Positions 7,974-15,825 are shown, numbered from the stretch's first letter. The stretch is DNA of 64,000 nucleotides from Actinoplanes sp. SE50/110 (GCF_900119315.1 NZ_LT827010.1:2761001-2825000), one strand, 5' to 3'. A program made the numbers and translations. Notes: a model not told the origin generated them from the sequence alone.

Positions 7974-8002
7974 CCAAGCAATTCATCTGTCAGGAGAACC
8001 GA

Positions 8003-8059
8003 GTGCGCCCACCGCCCCGCACGGTTGACGGGCCGAACCTCCACTCGGGAGGCTGGTGA
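8003..8059 (+). CDS. Possible 18-residue small ORF
   Basis: A GTG at 8003 lies seven bases after AGGAG and opens an 18-codon frame (VRPPPRTVDGPNLHSGGW) just downstream of the citrate synthase fusion gene. Only the ribosome site supports it; there is no known homologue and no following gene on this strand. It may be chance. Confidence 0.15.
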   Translation: MRPPPRTVDGPNLHSGGW

Positions 8060-8349
8060 CGCCGCTCGGGCCGGGGCCTTCCCCGACGGGCGGTGCGGTC
8101 GGTGCGCCTGGGCCGCTCGCGGTGATCAGGACGTGCGGCATCGGTGGGCTGGAGCGCCCGAGCTGTGGGGGGTGGAGTGGATGAATGGTTGTGCTGCCTC
8201 GGCGATGTGGTCGGCCGCGGTCGCCCGGGCTGGCGGCGGGGCTGGTGGGCCGGTTGGGCGACGACCGGGCGCGGTGTCCGGGCGCGGTGTCCGGGGGAGG
8301 GACCGACGGCGCGGCCCCGGCCGACCGGTGGGTGAGCCGGGGCCGGTGG
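8060..8349. other. Gene-free stretch
   Basis: Purine-rich on the + strand, with no frame showing recognisable protein features and no clear terminator. It separates the 3' ends of the HTH-citrate synthase gene (+) and the nitroreductase gene (-). Confidence 0.4.
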
Positions 8350-8988
8350 TTACTGCTGGTAGCGGTCGAAGAAGACGACTTCTTCCAGGGGACGCCGCTT
8401 CGGCTGGGCCCAGCGGCCCTTGCTCGGGTAGCCGAGCGGGATCAGGGCCATGGTGAGGGCATTCTCCGGCAGACCGAGGATGTCGCGGACGTCGGCTTCG
8501 TGACCGATGTGCAGAGTGGTGAGAGTGGAGCCGAGACCATGGGCGCGGGCGGCCAGCATGAGCTGCTGGACCGCGCCGTAGATGGAGGAGCCCAGGCGGG
8601 GGTTGCTGGATTTCGCGGCGCCGAGGATGGCGGGGATGATCCAGACGGGGGCTTCCTCCAGATGGGCGGCCAGATGGTCGGCGGCCAGGAAGCTGCGCTT
8701 GGACATCGGGCCGCCGTCGGGGGCGTTGAGGATCTCCTCGCGGCGGGAGCCGTAGTGGCGTTCCCAGCCCTCCCGGTACCAGTCGGCGATCTGCTTCTTG
8801 GTGTCCGCGTCCCGGACCACGATCCAGACCCAGGGCTGGCTGTTGCCGCCGGACGGGCCGCGGATCGCGGCGTCCAGGATGTCGCGGATCACGTCGTCGG
8901 CGATCGGCTCGGTGGAAAGGTAGCGGCGGGCCGGCGTGGAGTGCAACGCCTCCAGCAGACGGAGATCCTGCGGCTGGGGAGTGGTCAT
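8350..8988 (-). CDS. Nitroreductase-family FMN oxidoreductase
   Basis: A 212-residue protein of the nitroreductase fold, which uses FMN and NAD(P)H to reduce nitro groups, quinones or related electrophiles. Family marks are the FMN phosphate-binding N-terminus STPARRYLSTEPI, the segment AAIRGPSGGNSQPWVWIVV (FMN-binding S and N), the central LGSSIYGAVQQLMLAARAHGLGS, and the C-terminal LIPLGYPSKGRWAQPKRRPLEEVVFFDRY. The ATG at 8988 gives the expected N-terminus. It stands alone; a 16-bp minisatellite begins about 60 bp upstream of the start. The physiological substrate cannot be inferred. Confidence 0.88.
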   Translation of the reverse strand: MTTPQPQDLRLLEALHSTPARRYLSTEPIADDVIRDILDAAIRGPSGGNSQPWVWIVVRDADTKKQIADWYREGWERHYGSRREEILNAPDGGPMSKRSFLAADHLAAHLEEAPVWIIPAILGAAKSSNPRLGSSIYGAVQQLMLAARAHGLGSTLTTLHIGHEADVRDILGLPENALTMALIPLGYPSKGRWAQPKRRPLEEVVFFDRYQQ

Positions 8989-9050
8989 GACCGAAGCCTA
9001 GGACAGGTGCAACGCCCGCCGAGCAGGACCGCCGCAAGGTTGAAGGCAGC

Positions 9051-9210
9051 GGGTGGCAGGGCGAGTGGGTGGCAGGGCGAGTGGGTGGCAGGGCGAGTGG
9101 GTGGCAGGGCGAGTGGGTGGCAGGGCGAGTGGGTGGCAGGGGGAGCGGGTGGCGCGACGAGTGGGCGGCACGACGAGCGGACGGCACGACGAGCGGATAG
9201 CAGGCCCGGC
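9051..9210. repeat. 16-bp tandem repeat, ten units
   Basis: The unit GGGTGGCAGGGCGAGT is exact or near exact in the first six copies (9051-9146). It then degrades through GGGTGGCGCGACGAGT and GGGCGGCACGACGAGC to about 9210. It fills most of the gap between the nitroreductase start and the lipoprotein stop. Because 16 is not a multiple of three, it is unlikely to encode a repeat protein. Confidence 0.9.
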
Positions 9211-9277
9211 TGGGCGGCGCCGTCGGAGCCGGGCTGGGAGGCGACCGCAGAGCGGCGTGGTTGACGGGGGACGGCCG

Positions 9278-9745
9278 TTACGGGGTGCCGGCGGGGCGGG
9301 TGTTCCAGGCCGCCAGGGCGGTGCCGGATCGGCTGGTGAGGACGACCTGGGCGTCCGGGGCTGCGGGGTGCGGGAAGGGGACACGCCAGCTCAGGGTGAC
9401 TCCGGGGTGCAGGGTGAAAGCGGTCGCTGGCCGGGACCGGCCGGGGACCGGGCCGGTGTCGGCGCCGGTGGTGTCGCGGAGATGGAGGAGGACTGGGTTG
9501 AACTCGTAGGTGCCGCGGAGGACCTGCACGGTCACCCGCACCACGTAGCGGTCGGCGGCCGCGCCGGCGGCGGCGACCTTGACCCGCACGGACGAATCGG
9601 CGGTCTGCAGGTCTTGAACCGAACCCACCGGGTGGGTGCCGGTGACGGCGGGCAGGGCTGGGGCCGGCGCTTTCGGTGATGCCGAGCCGCAGCCCGCGAG
9701 CAATCCCCCGATCAGCGCGACGAACAACAGGATCGCTCGGCGCAT
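9278..9745 (-). CDS. Small secreted lipoprotein, function unknown
   Basis: A 155-residue protein starting MRRAILLFVALIGG with lipobox LAGC and Cys19 as the lipidation site, so it should be anchored outside the membrane. The mature part (from about residue 40) is a likely beta-sandwich: VKVAAAGAAADRYVVRVTVQV, FNPVLLHLRDTTGA and LHPGVTLSWRVPF resemble Ig-like or DUF4352-type accessory lipoproteins. I do not recognise a specific family. The start is ATG at 9745. Minisatellites flank it on both sides. Confidence 0.7.
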   Translation of the reverse strand: MRRAILLFVALIGGLLAGCGSASPKAPAPALPAVTGTHPVGSVQDLQTADSSVRVKVAAAGAAADRYVVRVTVQVLRGTYEFNPVLLHLRDTTGADTGPVPGRSRPATAFTLHPGVTLSWRVPFPHPAAPDAQVVLTSRSGTALAAWNTRPAGTP

Positions 9746-9880
9746 GGTTCCATCCAACCGCGTGAATCTGGTTCCGCAACTCCACCGTCGGGTGATTGCC
9801 ACAGGAAGGTGGACAGCCGCCGGAGGTGGCCCGGCGTGGAAAGTCGGAGGGGCGTCCGGCGCGGAAGCTGAAGGGAGACG

Positions 9881-10103
9881 GAAGGGGAAGCGGCGAGCGG
9901 TGCGGCCGCAAGCGGAGGGAGCGGATCCGGGCGGCGGAAGGGGAGGCGGCGAGCGGTGCGGCCGCAAGCGGAGGAAGGGGATCCGGGCGGCGGAGGGCGA
10001 AGTGGCGAGCGGTGCGGCCGCAAGCGGAGGGAGGGGATCCGGGCGGCGGAGGGGAAGCGGCGAGCGGTGCGGCCGCAAGCGAGGGGAGGGGATCCGGGCG
10101 GCG
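9881..10103. repeat. 56-bp tandem repeat, four copies
   Basis: Each copy contains GCGGCCGC (at 9902, 9958, 10014 and 10069) and, 21-22 bp later, GGATCC, giving a period of 56, 56 and 55 bp. The array sits between the lipoprotein start and the alpha/beta hydrolase stop, both minus-strand genes. Nothing else is seen in 9746-10130. Confidence 0.9.
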
Positions 10104-10130
10104 CCCCCTTTCGTCGCCCGGATCCCGGTA

Positions 10131-10970
10131 TCAGGCGGGGACCGCGGCGAGCATGGGGCGGACCAGGGCCGCGAACTCGTCGGGGCGTTCGATCTGGGGC
10201 ATGTGCCCGGTCTCCGGGAACATGTGCGACTGGGCATGCGGGAAAGCGGCCCGGGCCGCGGCCATGTGGTGGCTGGGCAGGATCATGTCGCGGTCGCCCC
10301 ACACGATCATGGTGGGGGTGGTGAGGCCGGCCATGGAGGCGAGCAGCGCGGTCCGCCAGGGGGCTGCTACGCCGCGGAGGCCGCCCAGGGCCTTGGCGAC
10401 CTCCAGGTACACCGGGGCGAAGTCGGGCTGCTGGGCGATCCGGATGGCCATCTCCACCCGTTCCGGGGTGACCAGCGCGCGGTCGCGGAACAGGGTTCGC
10501 TCGACCCGGGGGGCGGTGCGCTTGTCGATGTTGCGCAGCATCGTGCGACCCAGGCCGGGCAGGGCCATCACGCGCAGCGCCCAGGTGACCTCCTTGCCGA
10601 AGCCGGCGCTGTTCACCAGGGTCAGCGTCGTCACCCGATCCGGGGTGCCGGCCAGCATCGTCATCGACACCGCGCCGCCCAGCGAGTTGCCCATCAGGTG
10701 CACCGGTCGAGTTTCGCCGAGCTCGTCCAGCGTCGCCCACACCGCGTCGGCCAGCACCGGCAGGGTGGTGGTGGCCGGCACCCGCCGGGACAGCCCGAAC
10801 CCCGGCATGTCGATGCTGATCACCCGATAGTCCGAGTCGAACCGGGGGTGTTGCAGTGACCAGTCCTCCAGGCTGCGCCCGATCCCGTGGAGCAGCACCA
10901 CCGGCGGGGCGGCCGGGTCGCCGGTCTCGTGGAAACGGATGCGGGAACCGCGTACGTCCAGGTAATTCAT
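10131..10970 (-). CDS. Alpha/beta-fold hydrolase (esterase/lactonase type)
   Basis: A 279-residue hydrolase. It has the oxyanion motif VVLLHGIG, the nucleophile elbow MGNSLGGAV (Ser), a probable acid Asp in IVWGDRDMILP and the catalytic His in FPETGHMPQIERP. It is the last gene of a tightly overlapping set: TetR, DUF4873, Baeyer-Villiger monooxygenase, SDR, then this gene. Its ATG overlaps the SDR stop by four bases. In that setting the natural job is cleavage of the ester or lactone formed by the monooxygenase; this is inference. Confidence 0.88.
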   Translation of the reverse strand: MNYLDVRGSRIRFHETGDPAAPPVVLLHGIGRSLEDWSLQHPRFDSDYRVISIDMPGFGLSRRVPATTTLPVLADAVWATLDELGETRPVHLMGNSLGGAVSMTMLAGTPDRVTTLTLVNSAGFGKEVTWALRVMALPGLGRTMLRNIDKRTAPRVERTLFRDRALVTPERVEMAIRIAQQPDFAPVYLEVAKALGGLRGVAAPWRTALLASMAGLTTPTMIVWGDRDMILPSHHMAAARAAFPHAQSHMFPETGHMPQIERPDEFAALVRPMLAAVPA

Positions 10971-11833
10971 CGGGTGGCACCCGCCTTGGCGCGCCCCGCG
11001 GTCTTGACCGTGGCGGCGGTGAGCGCCCTGATGATGGTGCCGGAGCCGACCGGGAGCATGCGTTGCAGCAGGTCGGGGCCTTTCGCGTTGGCCGCGATCA
11101 GCAGCCGGGCCTTGCGTTTCTCGGTGGCCCGCAGGATCTGCTCGGCGGCCTTCTCGGCGGGGAAGGAGAGCAGCGCGGCGAACAGTTTGCGGGTCGGCGC
11201 GATGTCCGATTCCGGCACGCCCTCGCCGATCAGTGCGCTCTCCGCGATCCGGGTGCGGATGCCGCCGGGGTGCACCGTGGTGACGCCGACCCCGTTCTCG
11301 AACAGCTCGCCGCGCAGCGATTCGCTGAGACCGCGCAGCGCGAACTTGCTGGCGCAGTAGGCACTCTGCCCGGGCGGCGCGATCAGCCCGAAGAGACTGG
11401 AGACGTTCACCAGGTGGCCGCCCGGGGTGGCGGTCAGGGCGGGCAGCAGCGCGTGCGTCAGCAGCATCGGGGCGCGGAAGTTCACGTTCATCACATGCTC
11501 GAACTGGTCGACGCTGACCTGGTCGAAGCGCCCGCCGAGGGCGACACCGGCATTGTTGATCAGCAGTCCGATGGCGGCCGGCACCCGGGCCGCGACGGCG
11601 TCGACAGCGGACCGGTCGGACAGGTCGGCGACGACCGTCTCGACCGAGAGTGCCGGGTGGGCGGAGCGGATCCGGGCGGCGACCGGGTCGAGCCGGGCGG
11701 CGTCGACGTCGGCCAGGATCAGGTGGCTGCCGCGCTGGGCCAGGCCGTAGGCGAGCTGTTCACCGATGCCGCTGGCCGCGCCGGTGAGCACGGCGGTGCG
11801 ACCGGCGAACCGGTAGGGATCGAGTCGGGGCAT
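10967..11833 (-). CDS. Short-chain dehydrogenase/reductase
   Basis: A 288-residue classical SDR. It has the cofactor motif TGAASGIG (residues about 16-23), the acidic ADVD at the end of strand 2, NNAG, the catalytic Ser in NVSSLFG and YCASK (Tyr and Lys). It probably oxidises an alcohol to a ketone with NAD(P)+. The ATG at 11831-11833 shares one base with the stop of the monooxygenase gene (TGATG), and its stop overlaps the hydrolase start. The order resembles the Mycobacterium tuberculosis mymA locus, where a BVMO, a LipR-type hydrolase and an SDR lie together. The substrate is unknown. Confidence 0.88.
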   Translation of the reverse strand: MPRLDPYRFAGRTAVLTGAASGIGEQLAYGLAQRGSHLILADVDAARLDPVAARIRSAHPALSVETVVADLSDRSAVDAVAARVPAAIGLLINNAGVALGGRFDQVSVDQFEHVMNVNFRAPMLLTHALLPALTATPGGHLVNVSSLFGLIAPPGQSAYCASKFALRGLSESLRGELFENGVGVTTVHPGGIRTRIAESALIGEGVPESDIAPTRKLFAALLSFPAEKAAEQILRATEKRKARLLIAANAKGPDLLQRMLPVGSGTIIRALTAATVKTAGRAKAGATR

Positions 11834-13290
11834 CAGACCACCTTGGAAGCAGGGACGGGGGCGGAGCGCGGGGTGAAACGCATGTCCTGGGTGACGTCGG
11901 CGCGCGGGGTGGCGACCACGTCCCGCAGGTAGTTCTGCCGGACCAGCCACGGGTCCCGGTCGCCCTGGCGCGGGAACTTGTCGAGGGCCCGCTGGACGTA
12001 TCCGGAGCTCAGGTCGAGCAGCGGCCGGCCGGCCGCGCCGGGTTCGGCGGGGGTGGCCACGGCCAGGTTGTGGCGGGCCATGTGGTCGAGCAGCTTGAGC
12101 ACATAGCGGTGCGAGAGGTCGGCGCGCAGCGTCCAGGAGGCGTTGACGTATCCGATGCAGTACGCGAAGTTCGGCACCCCGGACAGCATCATCCCGCGGT
12201 ACGCGGCGTGCTGACCGATATCGACGGGCGTTCCATCGATGCTCACCTGAACGCCGCCGACCGGCAGCAGGGACAGGCCGGTCGCCGAGACGACCACGTC
12301 CGCCGCCAGCACGGTGCCGGACCTCAGCCGGATCCCCTCGGGCACGAACGCGTCGACGTGGTCGGTCACCACCGAGGCCCGGCCGTCCGCGATCACCCGG
12401 AACAGGTCGCCGTCCGGGATCACGCAGAGCCGCTGGTCCCACGGGTCGTACCGCGGGTTGAAGTGCGTGTCGACGTATCCCGGGGTGCGCAGATAGCGCC
12501 CGGCCACGCCCCGCAGCACCCGCCGGACCAGCTTCGGGCGTCGCTGGGCGAGTTGGTAGAACAGCTGCGTGACCAGCACGTTCTTGGCCCGGGCCACCCG
12601 GTTCGCGGCGTGCGGCGGCAGCAGCCTGCGGGCCGCGTTCGCGACCACGTCGCGGTTCGGCTGCGGGATCACGTAGGTGGGTGAGCGCTGCAGCATGGTG
12701 ACGTGCGCGGCGTCCGCGGCCATCGCCGGCACCAGGGTGACAGCGGTCGCCCCGCTGCCGATCACCACGACCCTCCGGTCGTGGAAATCGAGATCGTCCG
12801 GCCAGAATTGCGGATGTACGACGCGGCCACGGAAGTCCCCGAGCCCCGCGAAGTCGGGCTGATAGCCCTCGGCATAGCTGTAGTAGCCGGCACACGCGTA
12901 CACGAAATCGGCGGTGTAAACCTCGCCGCCGGCGGTCCGCACCGTCCAGCGGGCCTCGGCCGACGACCACTTCGCACTGACGACCTTGCGCCCGAACCGG
13001 ATGTGCCGGGTGATTCCGGCCTCCGCCGCGGTCTCCTCGATGTACCGCCGGATCTTGTCGCCGGACGCCAGCGACTCCGGCTCCCGCCACGGCCGGAACG
13101 GATACGACAGCGTGAACATGTCCGAATCGGATCGCACCCCGGGGTAGCGGAACAGGTCCCAGGTGCCGCCGATCGCGTCCCGCGCCTCGAGGATCGCGTA
13201 GGTGTCGCCGGGCCGCTGGTCCTGCAGCCGCCAGGCGGCCCCGATCCCGGAGAGCCCGGCGCCGATGATCAGCATGTCGAAGTGGTTCAT
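11833..13290 (-). CDS. EthA/MymA-like flavin Baeyer-Villiger monooxygenase
   Basis: A 485-residue FAD/NADPH monooxygenase, close in length to mycobacterial EthA. It has FAD Rossmann GAGLSGIGAAW (about residues 10-20), GGTWDLFRYPGVRSDSDM, the Baeyer-Villiger fingerprint FRGRVVHPQFWPDD (about residue 150), and NADPH Rossmann GSGATAVTLVP. Long stretches such as HFNPRYDPWDQRLCVIPDGDL are EthA-like. These enzymes insert oxygen next to ketones and also oxidise thioamides. The ATG at 13290 overlaps the DUF4873 stop by four bases. EthA in M. tuberculosis is controlled by a TetR protein, and a TetR gene heads this operon too. Native substrate unknown. Confidence 0.92.
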   Translation of the reverse strand: MNHFDMLIIGAGLSGIGAAWRLQDQRPGDTYAILEARDAIGGTWDLFRYPGVRSDSDMFTLSYPFRPWREPESLASGDKIRRYIEETAAEAGITRHIRFGRKVVSAKWSSAEARWTVRTAGGEVYTADFVYACAGYYSYAEGYQPDFAGLGDFRGRVVHPQFWPDDLDFHDRRVVVIGSGATAVTLVPAMAADAAHVTMLQRSPTYVIPQPNRDVVANAARRLLPPHAANRVARAKNVLVTQLFYQLAQRRPKLVRRVLRGVAGRYLRTPGYVDTHFNPRYDPWDQRLCVIPDGDLFRVIADGRASVVTDHVDAFVPEGIRLRSGTVLAADVVVSATGLSLLPVGGVQVSIDGTPVDIGQHAAYRGMMLSGVPNFAYCIGYVNASWTLRADLSHRYVLKLLDHMARHNLAVATPAEPGAAGRPLLDLSSGYVQRALDKFPRQGDRDPWLVRQNYLRDVVATPRADVTQDMRFTPRSAPVPASKVV

Positions 13291-13586
13291 GCCGGCACCG
13301 CCGGGAACCACGGGGGAGTGCCCGTCCCGCTGATCCGGACCCCGCCCCACGGGTCCGGCTCGCTCAACCGCACCGCGGTGTCGGGTGCTCCCGGAATCGC
13401 GATGGTCGCCTTGCGCAACCCGCCGCTGACCCGTTCCCGCAGCTCGTCGACCGGGTTGGTGCGCCCCGCCCAGCGGAACCGCCCCTCGATCGGCTCGAAG
13501 TGCGACGACATCCGGATGTCGACGGGGAACTCACTTCCCTCGATCCTCAGAAGTGCCGGGCCCCGGTACTCCTCCTCATCGGTCAT
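13287..13586 (-). CDS. DUF4873-type small protein linked to the monooxygenase
   Basis: A 99-residue protein (MTDEEEYRGPALLRIEG...) without signal peptide or membrane segment. Strand-rich text such as FPVDIRMSSHFEPIEGRFRWAGR and VRISGTGTPPWFP matches what I recall of DUF4873, found beside or fused to flavin monooxygenases in actinobacteria. It overlaps the TetR stop and the monooxygenase start by four bases each, so it is made stoichiometrically with them. A partner or substrate-handling role for the monooxygenase is plausible but unproven. Confidence 0.7.
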   Translation of the reverse strand: MTDEEEYRGPALLRIEGSEFPVDIRMSSHFEPIEGRFRWAGRTNPVDELRERVSGGLRKATIAIPGAPDTAVRLSEPDPWGGVRISGTGTPPWFPAVPA

Positions 13587-14266
13587 GCCTGCAACCACCC
13601 TTCCGCTTGCGCTGCCAGGCCACCGGGCATGTCCGCCGCGCGGCTGATGCCGGCGACGCCACCCCAGAGGAACGTCGTCAGGTATTCGCCGAGCGCCTCC
13701 CGGCTGATCGGCTGCTGCTGCCGCAGCCACCAGTCGCCGACCGACTGCACGTAGCCGACCACCCCGTACGCCCACGGCAGCGAGGCGCCCGAGTCCAGCC
13801 CGCGGGCCCGCAGCCGGTCGCCGAAGATCCGGGCCAGGCCGCTGGCCACGGTGTCCACCACGTCGGCGACCACGTCCCGGTGCCGGGCGATGTCCGGTTG
13901 GTGCACCACGAACCGGTACAGGTTGAGATCGGCCTCGATGTGCGTCAGATACACGTCGATCGCCGCCGCGATCGCGGCCCGCTCCTCGCGGACCGAGGCG
14001 ACCGCCGGGATCATCGCCTCCAGCACCATCGTGCCGGCCTGCTGCCCGACCGCGAGCCACAGCTCCGACTTGTCGCTGAAGTAGCGGTAGAGCACCGGTT
14101 TGCTCACCCCGGCGTGCGCGGCGATCGCCTCCATCCCGACCTCCGGCCCGTGCTGCCGGATCGCCTCTATCGCGGCGGCGGTGAGCTCGGCGCGGCGCTG
14201 CTCGCGATGACTGTCCCAACGGCCGCGGCGGCCATCGGTGTTGACGGGTGGGGTGACCGAGTTCAT
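13583..14266 (-). CDS. TetR-family transcriptional regulator
   Basis: A 227-residue regulator with an N-terminal helix-turn-helix: about residues 25-70, RRAELTAAAIEAIRQHG, then MEAIAAHAGVSKPVLYRYFSDKSELW. A helical ligand-binding C-terminal domain follows. ATG at 14266 gives a normal length; a longer frame to 14308 would cross the operator. It heads the operon with the DUF4873, BVMO, SDR and hydrolase genes and diverges from the diiron oxygenase. GTTAC-type half-sites lie immediately upstream, so it probably represses both directions until a pathway substrate binds. Confidence 0.9.
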   Translation of the reverse strand: MNSVTPPVNTDGRRGRWDSHREQRRAELTAAAIEAIRQHGPEVGMEAIAAHAGVSKPVLYRYFSDKSELWLAVGQQAGTMVLEAMIPAVASVREERAAIAAAIDVYLTHIEADLNLYRFVVHQPDIARHRDVVADVVDTVASGLARIFGDRLRARGLDSGASLPWAYGVVGYVQSVGDWWLRQQQPISREALGEYLTTFLWGGVAGISRAADMPGGLAAQAEGWLQA

Positions 14267-14276
14267 AGTACTAGAA

Positions 14277-14297
14277 GTAACTGTTACCGCCGGTAAC
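14277..14297. promoter_or_regulatory. Overlapping palindromes, probable TetR operator
   Basis: GTAAC-T-GTTAC (14277-14287) overlaps GTTACC-GCC-GGTAAC (14283-14297), giving three phased copies of the GTTAC half-site. They lie 11 bp before the TetR start and 62 bp before the divergent diiron oxygenase. Position and symmetry point to autoregulation plus control of the oxygenase. Confidence 0.7.
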
Positions 14298-14358
14298 GTC
14301 AAGAACAAATGGCGTCGAGAACTACTGGCGTCACCAAGCGAAACTCTCTGGAGGACCG

Positions 14359-15252
14359 ATGACAGTGACTGACCGGGACCGCACCGCCAGCCGGCTGCTG
14401 CGCTCCTCCGCCGAGCACTCCTACGACCCGGAGATCGAGATCGACTGGGACGCCCCGTTCGTCGAGGGCAAGTACTTCGTCCCGGTGCACCGCTCCAGCC
14501 TGTACGGCACCGCGCTCTGGGACCGGCTCACCGAGCAGCAGCGCATCGAACTCACCAAGCACGAGGTCGCCAGCATCGCCGGCCTCGGCGTCTGGTTCGA
14601 GACGATCCTGATGCAGCTGCTGGTCCGCGGCTACTACCGGCAGGACCCCACCTCGCCGCACGCCCAGTACGCGCTCACCGAGATCGGCGACGAATGCCGC
14701 CACTCGATCATGTTCGGCAAGATGATCGCCCGGCTCGACACCCCGGTCTACCGCCCCGACGGCATCAACCAGTTCCTCGGCACCTGGATCGCGCACACCG
14801 CCACCGGTCCGCGCATGTTCGCCGCCATCCTGATCGCCGAGGAGATCCTGGACACCCTGCAGCGCGAGGCGATGGCCGACGAGACCGTCCAGCCGCTGGT
14901 CCGGATGGTCTCCCGGATCCACGTCGTCGAAGAGGCCCGCCACGTCCGTTTCGCCCGCGAGGAACTGGCCCGCCAGATCCGCCTCGCCGGCAAATCCCGG
15001 CTCGCCTTCGACCGCCTGGTCATCGCCCGAGCCGCCTACCTCACCGGCACCCGCCTCATCGACCCGCGTGTCTACCGCGCCGTCGGCATCGACCCGGAGG
15101 AGGGCCGCCGCGTCGCCCGCGCCAACCCCTACCACCGGGAGACGATGCGCTGGGCCGGCGAACGCATCGTCGGATACCTGTCCGACCTGGACCTCATCGG
15201 CGGCGGCCCGGCCAAGGCGCTGTGGAAGGCGAGCGGCCTACTCCCGCGATAA
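14359..15252 (+). CDS. AurF-like diiron oxygenase
   Basis: A 297-residue helical protein with carboxylate/histidine motifs of non-haem diiron oxygenases: Glu in KHEVASIAGLGVWFE, EIGDECRHS (ExxxH type), IAEEILD, and VVEEARHVRFAREEL (ExxRH) in the last third. This matches the AurF/CmlI-type N-oxygenase-like family, members of which oxidise amines or hydroxylate substrates using O2. GGAGG lies four bases before the ATG. It is divergent from the TetR gene heading the BVMO operon. A hydroxylating first step in the same catabolic route is attractive, but the family cannot distinguish C- from N-oxidation. Confidence 0.8.
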   Translation: MTVTDRDRTASRLLRSSAEHSYDPEIEIDWDAPFVEGKYFVPVHRSSLYGTALWDRLTEQQRIELTKHEVASIAGLGVWFETILMQLLVRGYYRQDPTSPHAQYALTEIGDECRHSIMFGKMIARLDTPVYRPDGINQFLGTWIAHTATGPRMFAAILIAEEILDTLQREAMADETVQPLVRMVSRIHVVEEARHVRFAREELARQIRLAGKSRLAFDRLVIARAAYLTGTRLIDPRVYRAVGIDPEEGRRVARANPYHRETMRWAGERIVGYLSDLDLIGGGPAKALWKASGLLPR

Positions 15253-15270
15253 GAAGGCCCGCCACGAGGA

Positions 15271-15350
15271 GATCCCTGAGGCGGCCGCCGACGGCATGAT
15301 CCTCCTGAGGCGGCCGCCGACCGCATGATCCCCCTGGGGCGGTCGTCGGC
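15271..15350. repeat. Three ~28-bp direct repeats after the diiron oxygenase gene
   Basis: Units starting GATCCCTGAGGCGGCCGC (15271), GATCCTCCTGAGGCGGCC (15298) and GATCCCCCTGGGGCGG (15327) repeat every 27-29 bp just past the stop codon. No gene is seen. The region 15253-16175 as a whole holds repeats and an AT-rich palindrome but no convincing coding frame. Confidence 0.6.
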
Positions 15351-15444
15351 GAGGAGATCCCGATGGCAGACGTCCCGGCTTCCGGCCGGGGCCGCGCCGG
15401 CTCGCGTCCTCCGAAGGCGCGGGCCGGCGCTTTCGTGCGGAAAA

Positions 15445-15470
15445 ATCAAGATCAACTTCAAGATCTTGAT
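15445..15470. promoter_or_regulatory. AT-rich inverted repeat in a noncoding island
   Basis: ATCAAGATC (15445-15453) and GATCTTGAT (15462-15470) are exact reverse complements with an 8-bp spacer. The right half also forms TCAAGATCTTGA. This AT-rich patch stands out sharply in its very GC-rich surroundings and could be a protein-binding site or a dispersed palindromic element. No flanking gene is obviously controlled by it. Confidence 0.4.
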
Positions 15471-15706
15471 GTCGTGCGCTGCGGCCGATAACTGATCGCC
15501 GCTCCCGCCGAGGGTCCCTGCGGGCTTCGCTGGCCGCAACGCGTCCAGAACGCGAAGCCCTCCGGTCCTACATCCGCGTGTGCTCACTGAAACCCCGGCT
15601 GGCTGCGACCGTCCCGTATGCACCCGCGAGTCGTATGGCAGGGGCCGCCCCCGTGGCACCGGGTGACGCCGGGTCGGCCAGTCAGGCGGGCCGGCGTTGG
15701 CGGCGG

Positions 15707-15825
15707 GTTCAGTGGTGGCGCGGGGTTCAGCGGTAGCGATGGCGGCGAGTTCAGCGGTGGCGGCGGGTTCAGCGGTAGCGGCCGATTCAGCGGCGGTGCC
15801 GGGTTCAGCGGTGGCGCCGGGTGGC
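15707..15825. repeat. GC-rich ~15-18-bp repeats (GGGTTCAGCGGTGGCG family)
   Basis: About seven variants of GGGTTCAGCGGTGGCG run in tandem. One frame reads as a Gly-Phe-Ser-Gly-Gly repeat and another as Ala-rich, but no frame has a ribosome site or a protein-like remainder, so I treat it as noncoding. It is the core of the long gene-free gap before nnaR. Confidence 0.6.

Noticed and set aside
8025..8456. Plus-strand frame between the HTH-citrate synthase and nitroreductase genes
   Set aside because: Runs into the antisense of the nitroreductase; Gly/Arg-rich text without motifs.
9053..9679. Repeat protein encoded by the 16-bp array
   Set aside because: A 16-bp unit shifts frame each copy, so the apparent repeat peptide only returns every 48 bp and continues into antisense of the lipoprotein gene.
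9051..10103. CRISPR array
   Set aside because: Repeats are directly adjacent with no unique spacers, are not palindromic at their ends, and no cas gene is present.
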